A DNA stretch of 59,184 nucleotides from Gammaproteobacteria bacterium. Lineage in GTDB: Bacteria > Pseudomonadota > Gammaproteobacteria > Pseudomonadales > Pseudohongiellaceae. The translations under genes were made by a program, and so were the position numbers. The notes beneath the pieces are model-generated. The model did not search any database and was not told the DNA's origin. It saw only the letters and a list, made by a program, of their open reading frames with translations. Position 1 is the first letter of the stretch; every line of letters starts with the position of its first letter. The stretch is from the NCBI GenBank assembly GCA_030645995.1, contig JAUSMU010000251.1:1-59184 (forward strand), given 5' to 3'. Positions 8,518 through 16,388 of the stretch are shown in pieces.

Positions 8518-8964
8518 TTGCCATACGTGCGGATACAGCGTAACTGCTTGATTCCTAAGGCATGGGATTTTCAGCCTACTACTATAGGGGAGCATATAAA
8601 GAGAAGGAGGTTGGAGCTGGGGTTGTATCAGAAGGATGTCGCCAAGCTCTTTGGCATTACCCTGTTCACCATTATTAACTGGGAGAAGGGACGTACGAAG
8701 CCTACGGTGAAGTTCATTCCGTCCGTTATTCAGTTCCTTGGCTTTGACCCAGAGCCACCAGAACAGCCCACCTCTATAGCTGACCGTCTCAGGGCAAAGC
8801 GAAGAGAGCTGGGGCTAGGCCAGCGAGAGACTGCTCAGATACTTGGGGTTGATGCCAGTACAGTGATGCGGTGGGAGGGCGGCAGGCGGATACAAGGGGT
8901 AGAGCACAGAAGGTTGGTTTCGGGGTTTCTGGCTATTAATGAATTAAGGCCGTTGAAAAGGTAA
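8518..8964 (+). CDS. Double helix-turn-helix protein at left end of the 30 kb element
   Basis: The first usable start is TTG at 8518, giving 148 residues with two Xre-type HTH units (LYQKDVAKLFGITLFTIINW and GLGQRETAQILGVDASTVMRW). The position that is ATG (935) in the homologue is ATA here, so independent translation is doubtful. The frame is open back through the CA core at 8500-8501. In the circular form it continues in frame from the recombinase gene (…LATHAQ-RRVAFLPYVRIQRN…), which would make this the C-terminal DNA-binding part of a recombinase-HTH fusion. In the integrated state it is cut off. Family-level role: site-specific DNA binding; the link to recombination control is inference. 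Confidence 0.75.
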   Translation: MPYVRIQRNCLIPKAWDFQPTTIGEHIKRRRLELGLYQKDVAKLFGITLFTIINWEKGRTKPTVKFIPSVIQFLGFDPEPPEQPTSIADRLRAKRRELGLGQRETAQILGVDASTVMRWEGGRRIQGVEHRRLVSGFLAINELRPLKR

Positions 8965-9157
8965 GTGTCACCAACCTCATAGCAGGCGTCTCCCTTGGGT
9001 GTAGAAATTTCTCATCAATACACCTTGTTCATTTAAGCATTGTTTATTACGAAGTTATGGGACAGCAGTGGTTCGAATATTAATCTGCAAGTCTGAATTC
9101 CAGCCCTTTGAGCCTGTAAATATTTCAGTGCTGTCTGGCAATTTCACCACGGCAACG

Positions 9158-9964
9158 TCATTTGGCTAAATCAGGAAATCCCGCCCTACTCCATAACCAC
9201 AATGGCGTGTGTATATCTATAGGTAGCATACCAGTGCCGCGCAAGAGTTCATTCCACTCATTCGAGACAATTTCCCTATTGATAGCTGCTGCGTCCAAGT
9301 CCAATGACGTTACACCAAGCTTTATGCTGGCTTGTATAATATGCGTATCTGGAGCAATTGTGATCTCCTGCCTATTTGTAAGCTTAAGTGGGGTATATTC
9401 TCCCATTACATAGAGCCAATAGTTAAAGATTTTGCTACCGCTTAAATAAGGGAAGTCCTTTTTATTATCAACCTGAATGCATTTCCGAAGTTTAATAACA
9501 TCAAGATCGTTTACTTTAAAGAGTTCTCTTATATCTCCATTAGAAAGCTTATTAATAGCTGTGGAGATACGCATCCAAGTGTCAATATGTTTATTCGGTT
9601 GTAATGCAAGTTTGTGCTTCGTCAGCTTTTCTCTAACTTCACTTATATCCATCAGTACAACCTTCCTTGGATCAAATATATCTACTGTGGACTGATCCAA
9701 GAAAGTTATCGCTGCAGCTTTCCATAAAGTATATGAATTTCTCTGATAGTTCAGAGCCATAGGAAGCGTTAGGAAATGAAAGTTATCTCTAGAGCTGACG
9801 TCAATTTCCTTAGGCCTCGCATCTTCTGGCATGACATCTCCACCAAGAAGACCTCTCTTGTGCATGCTTATTAATATCGCTATCTCATCAATAATCTCTT
9901 CACGGCTTCGTAGTTTCATATCTGGCATCTGGTTAATCTTAAACTGCATATGTTTTAAATTCAT
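9158..9964 (-). CDS. HhH-GPD superfamily protein (DNA glycosylase-like)
   Basis: A 268-residue protein with the core of the HhH-GPD fold: a helix-hairpin-helix at FPYLSGSKIFNYWLY (about 171-185) with Lys178 at the place of the Nth-type catalytic lysine, and APDTHIIQASIKLG with Asp206 at the place of the conserved catalytic aspartate (VDTHV in Nth/MutY). No Fe-S cysteine cluster is present. Family members cut base-sugar bonds; some relatives in hypermodification pathways act as base-modifying transferases. It is the last gene of a four-gene minus-strand operon and overlaps the thymidylate-synthase-like gene by 26 bases. The exact start is uncertain (ATGs at 9964, 9949 and 9919). Inference: it removes or processes a modified pyrimidine made by its neighbours. 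Confidence 0.65.
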   Translation of the reverse strand: MNLKHMQFKINQMPDMKLRSREEIIDEIAILISMHKRGLLGGDVMPEDARPKEIDVSSRDNFHFLTLPMALNYQRNSYTLWKAAAITFLDQSTVDIFDPRKVVLMDISEVREKLTKHKLALQPNKHIDTWMRISTAINKLSNGDIRELFKVNDLDVIKLRKCIQVDNKKDFPYLSGSKIFNYWLYVMGEYTPLKLTNRQEITIAPDTHIIQASIKLGVTSLDLDAAAINREIVSNEWNELLRGTGMLPIDIHTPLWLWSRAGFPDLAK

Positions 9965-10907
9965 TTATTGATGTTAAATCAAGCGACGCGATTGTGTGAT
10001 TATTCTCTAAACATCCTTTCTGCCATGCTGTGATAAGCATGCTTTGCCAATACTTAGAAAAGCCACTCAAGACCTCTACAGGAAATGGTCTCTTACCCAG
10101 TATACATTCACGGATTTCACTCTCTGCATTATACAGCCTAACAACACCTTCATTATTGAGCCTATCCATAGAAGGCATCACGCCAGGGTCACTAATTGAG
10201 TTATTGCTCAGAATCTTCTCAATACTATCTTCTTCTTCATTGTAATAATGGAATGAGGCTGCGTAATAATAGAACTTTCCCAAACCTACTCCGAGCTCCA
10301 AACTAAAATACTCGTGCAGCAATGAAAATAGAAAGATGTCGTATGGGAAAACCATGGCAGCAGATTGCGATCTCATGTGAAGCACGAATTCTAGCCGGTC
10401 ATCACGGATCAAGAATTGAATCCCAGTTGCACAGGATAGGTCTAGTGGTGACTGGATAAGGTCTTGTGGGAAGTACAAAGGAAGAAACGCGCGACGACTA
10501 CTTTTGTCATTTAGTAGTCTGGATTTAATTTTATCCCATTGCTTGTAGGTTCCGAACAGTCGGTCACCAAAGGCACTTTCATAATATTCTCCGTCACTTG
10601 AGAATGCACGTCCTTTTGAATTATAAAAAGAAATTGACTCTACATCCCTTCTTCCAGTTAACACCCAAAGAAAGTTTGCCACTGCAAATCCGAACGACAT
10701 ATTTCTTGGACTATTAGTAATGACTCTATTCCTTGGGTTTTCAAGGATGAAGCTATAGCCGATTATCTCCTTGTAGTCCTTTAGCCTTTTCCCAAAGTGA
10801 CTACCAACCGATGTTTTATCAGTCACGGAAGGGACTAATCTTCCCAATGCTTTGATGTCTTGCAATCCGCTTTGATATGCCTCATTTACTGATGAAAATA
10901 CCTTCAT
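9939..10907 (-). CDS. Thymidylate-synthase-fold pyrimidine C5-modifying enzyme
   Basis: A 322-residue member of the thymidylate synthase/dCMP hydroxymethylase fold. Visible landmarks: AFGDRLFGTYKQW (about 112-124), the phosphate-binding SRR (137-139), the catalytic Cys159 in DLSCATG, Arg179-Ser180 in MRSQS, and FHYY (219-222) as the H-x-Y pair. The residue equivalent to Asn177 of E. coli ThyA, which selects dUMP, is Asp190 here (PYD). The same Asn-to-Asp change is known in T4 dCMP hydroxymethylase. I therefore predict a CMP or dCMP substrate and hydroxymethylation or methylation at C5. Its ATG overlaps the stop of the upstream gene (ATGA). Not a housekeeping thyA. Confidence 0.75.
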   Translation of the reverse strand: MKVFSSVNEAYQSGLQDIKALGRLVPSVTDKTSVGSHFGKRLKDYKEIIGYSFILENPRNRVITNSPRNMSFGFAVANFLWVLTGRRDVESISFYNSKGRAFSSDGEYYESAFGDRLFGTYKQWDKIKSRLLNDKSSRRAFLPLYFPQDLIQSPLDLSCATGIQFLIRDDRLEFVLHMRSQSAAMVFPYDIFLFSLLHEYFSLELGVGLGKFYYYAASFHYYNEEEDSIEKILSNNSISDPGVMPSMDRLNNEGVVRLYNAESEIRECILGKRPFPVEVLSGFSKYWQSMLITAWQKGCLENNHTIASLDLTSINEFKTYAV

Positions 10908-12190
10908 CTAGGTACCTTTTTTATGACATAGCCGGTGACAATCGCAAGCTCAGAAATATCTACATTTATCGCACTCGCAACTCTAGTTATTGCAATCGAG
11001 ATCGGTTCTTTATAGCCAACTGGCAGTTTTAGGTGAAACTCTGACGCAATGACAAGACCTGTGTCTTCTAACAATGTATTGAGCTCATCCTTTGTTGGAC
11101 AAACTGAGATTACGCCAACATCCTCTCCAGTAGATAATTTAAATGTAGTTTCACCTCTTATCCTACCAGGCAAGTTTTCCGCCCATATATTGGATGGTGT
11201 AGTGAAAGCAAAAGCTCCTCCCATTTCTAATACCCTGGACACCTCTAAAAATAACCATTTTGAGATAAAGGGGTCAGCCAGCGAAGAAACTATAAGTGGA
11301 ACAGATGAGCTTTTTACTGGCATACTTCTAGCCGAACATACGAAGCAGCTTTTTAAATAATCTGCCTTCATTTTACCCGATATCTCGATTCCGTATATGG
11401 GTGACCCTTTGTAAGTAATGGTTGAAAACAACCAGCCATTCCCGGGACCTATTTCTATGATCGGCCTTTTTGGATGAAGATTTGAGAGTAAATCTGTCCA
11501 GAATACTAACGAAGCATCATGAAAGTTCTTTGTTGTTACCCTTTTGCTATCCACGAAATCAGGAGCGATTTTGTTATAACCATTCATATTTCTAAAATCG
11601 ACTAAGGCAGAATGTCCCGTTTCTTCACTTATACAACATTGAATAAGCTTTATGAGATGCTCGCCTGCCTGTTCGCTGGATAAGCCACAAATGTTCAGCA
11701 GAATATCGAATCTTTCTGACTGTACTTCAAACATTTCCTTTGGTCGGCTACGACGTGATGGAGGGTATTGCTGATCATCCTGGTCTGTTAGCAAATCACT
11801 GCTATAGAGCAGTACGGTAACGCTCCTAAAGATATCTGATTCGAACTTATGATAATTATCAGGGTGAATCTCCTTTATTGGCACTCTGTTGCTATTTGTA
11901 ATCTCAGTCAGTGACTTTTTGGATACTCCGTAATAGGTGCCATAAACGAAATCAAGATTTAAAAGCTCTCCCTTACTGAACAGGCTTTGTATTGTGGCCT
12001 CATCAACAAACTCATACCTTTCCTCCTGATCTCTTCTTGGCCTGCTTGTATAGCTTAGCGGCTGTTGAAATGTTTGAGGATGCGAGTCTAATAGATAACT
12101 TATAAGTGTCGTTTTCCCAACTCCACTACTTCCACTAATAAGAACAAAGACGGGCTTTTTTAAGTGTTTAATGTTCTCTGAAAAGGACAT
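10904..12190 (-). CDS. Guanylate-kinase-like / SAM methyltransferase fusion
   Basis: Two domains in 428 residues. Residues 14-190 are guanylate-kinase-like: P-loop GSSGVGKT (20-27), SYTSRPRR..E..YEF (46-61), and YGTYYGVS (83-90), the usual GMP-binding signatures. Residues 205-428 look like a class I SAM methyltransferase, with motif I IIEIGPGNGW (244-253) and a C-terminal sheet. I chose the ATG at 12190 because GGAG lies six bases upstream; it overlaps the preceding gene by 23 bases. A kinase next to a dCMP-hydroxymethylase-like enzyme recalls T4, where gp1 phosphorylates hydroxymethyl-dCMP. Methylation of the hydroxymethyl group or of another acceptor is inference. I know of no described protein with this fusion. 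Confidence 0.7.
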   Translation of the reverse strand: MSFSENIKHLKKPVFVLISGSSGVGKTTLISYLLDSHPQTFQQPLSYTSRPRRDQEERYEFVDEATIQSLFSKGELLNLDFVYGTYYGVSKKSLTEITNSNRVPIKEIHPDNYHKFESDIFRSVTVLLYSSDLLTDQDDQQYPPSRRSRPKEMFEVQSERFDILLNICGLSSEQAGEHLIKLIQCCISEETGHSALVDFRNMNGYNKIAPDFVDSKRVTTKNFHDASLVFWTDLLSNLHPKRPIIEIGPGNGWLFSTITYKGSPIYGIEISGKMKADYLKSCFVCSARSMPVKSSSVPLIVSSLADPFISKWLFLEVSRVLEMGGAFAFTTPSNIWAENLPGRIRGETTFKLSTGEDVGVISVCPTKDELNTLLEDTGLVIASEFHLKLPVGYKEPISIAITRVASAINVDISELAIVTGYVIKKVPR

Positions 12191-12905
12191 TTCCATCTCC
12201 ATGCTCTATGCAATATCGACATTTGGCACAGTTTGTATGCGTTCTTTCTTCTGGACATAAAAGACCTGGCATCAGCGCACTGTCAGTATCTTGTGAATAC
12301 ACAAAAGATACACGCCATCCATTGGGGGGGTCAGGCATAGTTTTGTCCCAAGACGCAAATAGCTGAAAGTTATGCTGGCTTTTTAAGATTTCTAAATCGT
12401 CTAACAATTCGCCTACGGCCCAAGACCTTGTATATGCCCAGAAGCTTGCCTTAGGACACTTTTCAGAGATTCTTCTCCAGAACCTAATGTAATCATTAGA
12501 AAAGAAATCTCCAGATGAGTGCACCCTAACTGCGCATCTACCGATAGGCTTATTAAGTTCGTTAATTAGAAATTGCTCTAACTCGCTGCGATTACGTTCA
12601 AAGCAGAGCAGATTAACTTCCCATTTATCATGTGCGTATACCTCTTTTCTCTCATCAGCGTTATAACAATGAGTAAGACACCATTTAGATGCCCCTGGAC
12701 AAGTTCTTACTGTCGGCATATTCCAAACGAACACTGATGAATATGCTTTACTTTTGAAACCTACTTTTTTATTTCCACTTTCTAGATATGGAGTTAGAGG
12801 TGTTTCTGACCTTTCTGGATTGTCTCTTAAATTTTGTAAAAATATTCCTCTCCACTCCACTCGCTCATTAGTAGGAACTTCCCTTTTTGTTTCATTCTTA
12901 TTCAT
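12168..12905 (-). CDS. GP88-like cysteine-rich protein
   Basis: A 245-residue protein resembling the phage Gene product 88 family. It has an N-terminal CPGASKWCLTHCY (Cys69, 76, 80), a central RVHSSGDFFSNDYIRFW followed by FWAYTRSW, and a C-terminal CAKCRYC cluster preceded by another Cys. The cysteine pattern suggests a bound metal or Fe-S cluster; the spacing is not that of classical radical SAM (CX3CX2C). The ATG at 12905 has GGAGG upstream at correct spacing, better than the ATG at 12944. It is the first gene of the four-gene operon 12905-9158. The biochemical function of the family is not known to me. Confidence 0.65.
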   Translation of the reverse strand: MNKNETKREVPTNERVEWRGIFLQNLRDNPERSETPLTPYLESGNKKVGFKSKAYSSVFVWNMPTVRTCPGASKWCLTHCYNADERKEVYAHDKWEVNLLCFERNRSELEQFLINELNKPIGRCAVRVHSSGDFFSNDYIRFWRRISEKCPKASFWAYTRSWAVGELLDDLEILKSQHNFQLFASWDKTMPDPPNGWRVSFVYSQDTDSALMPGLLCPEERTHTNCAKCRYCIEHGDGNVLFREH

Positions 12906-13000
12906 ACATCCTCCGCTACTTTTATATGTACCGTTGGTTGCCATGAGTATTAGTGGCTTTAAATTTGGGGCTTCACCGTTTCAGGTGGGTAGCCTCGATG

Positions 13001-13141
13001 TCACCCTTTGATTGCAGCCGGATACAAATCCAGCCCGCCACAGTGAAAGTAAATGGCGTTGAGAAAACGCTCTTTTTTGCGAAATCCACACGCCCGCCTT
13101 ATGATGCGCTGAATGCGGCTGTTCATACTTTCCGATTTCCG
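13001..13141 (-). pseudogene. C-terminal remnant of an ISL3-like transposase
   Basis: Read on the minus strand, 13141 to 13001 gives RKSESMNSRIQRIIRRACGF, then RKKERFLNAIYFHCGGLDLYP before a stop. This is the typical end of DDE transposases of the ISL3 type (N-S-R-I-Q … R-R-A-C-G-F-R … I-Y-F-H-C-G-G-L). No further part of the gene or clear terminal repeats are visible. It fills most of the gap between the transfer ATPase gene and the four-gene module and may mark how the module arrived. Confidence 0.55.
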
Positions 13142-13254
13142 GAGGTGCCCTTCATTTTATTACCTCAGCTTCCTTTACCAAACAGATTGGATTTCGGAAT
13201 TCAGTGCGATCCTAAATGTCCGCCACGTACTTACCACTCCACGTCTCCCAAGGC

Positions 13255-15936
13255 TTACGCCTTAAGCGACCTCGCAATCACCTCCGCCACCGCCTTCCTC
13301 CTCTGTATCACATCCTCGGGCGAAACCGTCTGCTGCACCGTCCGCACCTTGTACCCCTTCACCACTTTCTCGGTAGTGGGCGGCACTCCGAGACTGTCAA
13401 GATACGGAAGGAGACCTTCCGCAGTCAGATACCGCACCTTCCCCTGATCCTTCTCTTCCAGACTCTCCTCAATAAACTTGGAGAGTCCCTGTATATGCCG
13501 TTCGGTACTCCCAACCAAGACCACCTCTGAGTATCCGTGAGCAAGACACTTCTCAATGCCTCCCAGCTCCCAGTCTTTGGTCGTGGTCATCGATACCTGG
13601 AAGGCTACCCTGTGTCCATCTCGTGCCAGAGACACATCCACCCTTCCCGCACCACCAAGGATGGTCTCTTCTATAGTGGCACGGAATCCACGCTCTTCCC
13701 CCAACTGCTTGATAAGGTGCTGCAGGTATTTGTGCTGCCTGCCACCGCGTCCAGGTTCGGGAATGTCCTTTGGTCTGACCTTTGATACCACCACAGACTT
13801 AGGAACCAGAGGCAAGGGTACTTCCTCAACGAGAGTTTCCTCTTCCACGACCTGCTTCTTCTGAACCTCTAGCTTCTTGCTCTCCCTCGTCACTTTCTGT
13901 GCAGGTTGCGGGAAAGGAATGTCCGCAGGCAGCATCGGCGGCGCACTATACAGCTCCCTGTTGCAATCAATCAGGTACTCATACTCATAGTCCTCGATCT
14001 GTGGCCTGCCCTCCACAAACCCAAACGGTATGGAGACCGAGATAGCCTGTCTGGTGTAGTTTTTGACGAAGCAGGCGAACTCCGTATGGTTCTTCTCCTT
14101 TTTCTGGGACAAGAGGAAGTCACTCTTGCACCTGAACTCAGCATCAAGAGTGTTGGCATCCTTGGCACTGACGCCCCCTGCGAACTTGATGGTGGTCGAA
14201 GCAAGAACAGAGGAACGCAGCCCTGCACTCAGTTGGTCCAAATTTTGATGGGCGAAAATGAGCCCCACCCGATATTTTCTGGCCTGATTCAGAAGATTGG
14301 AGATGTTGTCGTCAAAGTAGTCCTGGCACTCGTCAATGTATACGAAGGAAGGTCTCCGCATGTGTGGTGGCATCGCTGCCCGTTGTATAGACGCCTGTGC
14401 AATGAGCGCAATGAAGAACCGTCCAAAGATGGCCGCACCATCCTGCCCGAGCAAATCCTTCGCGGTATTGATAAGGATAATCTTGCCTTGATTCAGCAGC
14501 TCAAAGATATCAATGCGGTTCCGCGAGTGAGAGAACATCCGCTCCAGTGACGTATTGGAAAGCACACCCCAGAGTCTCGTGAGTATCTGCTTCTTGGTCT
14601 CCCTGAACTTGGGCTCAAAGAACTGGCTCGCAAAGAAGCTCCGAGCCGTGCCTGTGAGCTTCTCCATGTATGGCTTGAAGCGGTCTCCATCCTCCATAAG
14701 CTCACGGAGGGTATGAATGGTGGCATCAGGTATCTCCATGAGGAGTCTCGCCAAGTATCTGAAAATAAGCCCCTGTCTCTGGGTGAGGTCTGCACCGAGG
14801 AGCGCTCCAAAGAAATACTCATAGAGTTCAATGGTGGCATTGAGAATCTTCTCTCTATCCACGGGTGCGTACCCTGAGAGTCTATCTCTATTGAAGTCGA
14901 ACATATTGAGGCAGACAGGGTGCTCGATGTCATTGGGATCAACCAATACAAACCGCTCTCTGAACTCTGGATCACTGAAGAGATCAAGATGGGAGATGGT
15001 GCGGATGAGGTCTCCCTGGCTATCGAGTACGACCACCGAACGACCATCCTCCTTTGCCCGCACCAAATCATGATGGATGAGGAACTGCATCATCTGCGTC
15101 TTGCCGTGTCCTGTACCACCAACGATATGCGTATGCTCAAAGCGAGCAGGAAATGGAATGGCAAAGGGCAGCTTCCGCGTGAACAAACGATGGAAGGGTG
15201 TCCCATGCAGGTACGTGTCGACGAGGGCTCGCGGATCAGTGAGCTTGCTCTGTGTGGGGAGGATCAAGTTCGGAGCACGCTCTCCACGATAGTCTCGTGG
15301 TACTCCTGATGCTCTATATAGATTGTCTTCTATATTGTCCCGCATCGCTTCAAAGAGCTTGGCATTCGATATGTCGACATCGTAAAAGGTACGAAGGGTT
15401 CTCTCGATAACCTGTGGCAGGTCCTCACAGAGGTCATAGACATGTGCTGAGGGAAAGACCACCGAATCATCATCTGAAAGACCTCCCTCATCCACATCGA
15501 TAAACGCAGAAGGAGGAAAGTATTCAAGGACTCCCTGAATGAGATACACCACCCTGGTTCGCCAAATCGGTAGGAGCGTATCGTGGCGTCTCAAGAAGCG
15601 TTCATGACGCCTTAGTGCTGCCCGCATTCGCACTGACTCAGAGACATCAGAGGGGTCAAGCTCCTCTATGGTGGGGAGTTCCCCCACGATAGCATCACCA
15701 TATAGGAGTGCATTGATAAGGTTATAGAGTGCATCAGCCAAGGGAAGGCCAGGGGTGCCCCACCGCTCTTCTATTGCTTCATCAATAACATTCACAATGA
15801 AGGTTGTTATTGAGGCATCGGTGTATAGCGGGGATTGTTTGTGTGCCTGCCTCAGTTCTGTCAAAAGCTTCACCATCTCCCTGTGCTCGCGTGTACGGGG
15901 AGAGGATTGAAGCCATGAGAGCCAGTTCATTGTCAC
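13255..15936 (-). CDS. VirD4/TraG-like transfer ATPase with C-terminal nuclease-like domain
   Basis: An 893-residue P-loop ATPase of the HerA/FtsK/VirD4 group: Walker A GGTGHGKTQMM (about 274-284) after an N-terminal helical region, Walker B FVYIDECQDYF, and an RQ-type segment (LIFAHQNLDQL). After a charged linker (about 690-745) there is a C-terminal domain with ETILGGAGRVDVSLARDG and VAFQVSMTT that resembles PD-(D/E)xK nuclease-like folds; the usual E-x-K is Q-V-S here, so it may bind rather than cut DNA. Overlaps the 128-residue gene upstream by four bases (ATGA). Probable role: pumping or docking DNA during transfer or processing of the element. Confidence 0.7.
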   Translation of the reverse strand: MTMNWLSWLQSSPRTREHREMVKLLTELRQAHKQSPLYTDASITTFIVNVIDEAIEERWGTPGLPLADALYNLINALLYGDAIVGELPTIEELDPSDVSESVRMRAALRRHERFLRRHDTLLPIWRTRVVYLIQGVLEYFPPSAFIDVDEGGLSDDDSVVFPSAHVYDLCEDLPQVIERTLRTFYDVDISNAKLFEAMRDNIEDNLYRASGVPRDYRGERAPNLILPTQSKLTDPRALVDTYLHGTPFHRLFTRKLPFAIPFPARFEHTHIVGGTGHGKTQMMQFLIHHDLVRAKEDGRSVVVLDSQGDLIRTISHLDLFSDPEFRERFVLVDPNDIEHPVCLNMFDFNRDRLSGYAPVDREKILNATIELYEYFFGALLGADLTQRQGLIFRYLARLLMEIPDATIHTLRELMEDGDRFKPYMEKLTGTARSFFASQFFEPKFRETKKQILTRLWGVLSNTSLERMFSHSRNRIDIFELLNQGKIILINTAKDLLGQDGAAIFGRFFIALIAQASIQRAAMPPHMRRPSFVYIDECQDYFDDNISNLLNQARKYRVGLIFAHQNLDQLSAGLRSSVLASTTIKFAGGVSAKDANTLDAEFRCKSDFLLSQKKEKNHTEFACFVKNYTRQAISVSIPFGFVEGRPQIEDYEYEYLIDCNRELYSAPPMLPADIPFPQPAQKVTRESKKLEVQKKQVVEEETLVEEVPLPLVPKSVVVSKVRPKDIPEPGRGGRQHKYLQHLIKQLGEERGFRATIEETILGGAGRVDVSLARDGHRVAFQVSMTTTKDWELGGIEKCLAHGYSEVVLVGSTERHIQGLSKFIEESLEEKDQGKVRYLTAEGLLPYLDSLGVPPTTEKVVKGYKVRTVQQTVSPEDVIQRRKAVAEVIARSLKA

Positions 15937-16319
15937 GTAGCAGAAATCTCGATCACTTCCTCCCCACCAAAGTTACTCGCTGCACTGAGTACCGCAGAGA
16001 AGGTATGTGCTGCCTCTTTGACCTGCTCCTCAACGGCAAGCATCTCAATGATGTCTTTGCATTCAACGAGCTTCCCATTCTCAAGGTCATTCACGGAGAT
16101 AGTGATATTGATCATCTTCAATGCCATACGAGATGCAAGACCAATAAGCCCACTTCCAGGATCAATGGTTTTGATACGCTCATAGAGCATGGTGTCGCCA
16201 AGTTTGTATTTCTTGATGTTCGCTTTTTCGTCAGCGGAGAGTTGTGCACGTACGGAGAGTGAGAAGGTGACCTTGCCAAGCATGCCTGATTTTTGATCAC
16301 GTCTGATGAGTAGCTTCAT
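15933..16319 (-). CDS. Small conserved-looking protein in the transfer operon
   Basis: A 128-residue protein beginning MKLLIRRDQKSGMLGKVTFSL, with a mixed beta/alpha pattern and no signal or membrane segment. It contains L-x-A-D-E-K-A-N-I-K-K-Y-K-L-G-D and ends EEVIEISAT. It lies between two transfer-type ATPase genes and is translationally coupled to the larger one. I do not recognise the family; position suggests an adaptor for the ATPases. Confidence 0.6.
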   Translation of the reverse strand: MKLLIRRDQKSGMLGKVTFSLSVRAQLSADEKANIKKYKLGDTMLYERIKTIDPGSGLIGLASRMALKMINITISVNDLENGKLVECKDIIEMLAVEEQVKEAAHTFSAVLSAASNFGGEEVIEISAT

Positions 16320-16353
16320 TATGGAACCGTCCCTAGTTTGTTTTTATTAAAGA

Positions 16354-16384
16354 GGGTGTATACCGCTCGTTTGAGTATACCCCC
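16354..16384. promoter_or_regulatory. GTATAC inverted repeat between transfer genes
   Basis: GGGTGTATAC (16354-16363) faces GTATACCCCC (16375-16384) across 11 bases, with one imperfect pair. It sits in the 69-base gap upstream of the 128-residue gene. It could be an operator for one of the element's HTH proteins or a hairpin. A second small repeat, CCCAC/GTGGG, overlaps its left flank. Confidence 0.35.
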
Positions 16385-16388
16385 ACAA

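Noticed and set aside
9939-10907. Calling the TS-fold gene a normal thyA
   Set aside because: The substrate-selecting Asn is Asp, the conserved Asp of the RSxD motif is missing, and its neighbours are not folate or thymidine genes.
12953-13447. Plus-strand frame upstream of the four-gene module
   Set aside because: The antisense reading gives a transposase C-terminus; this frame overlaps the transfer ATPase 3' end and has no motifs.
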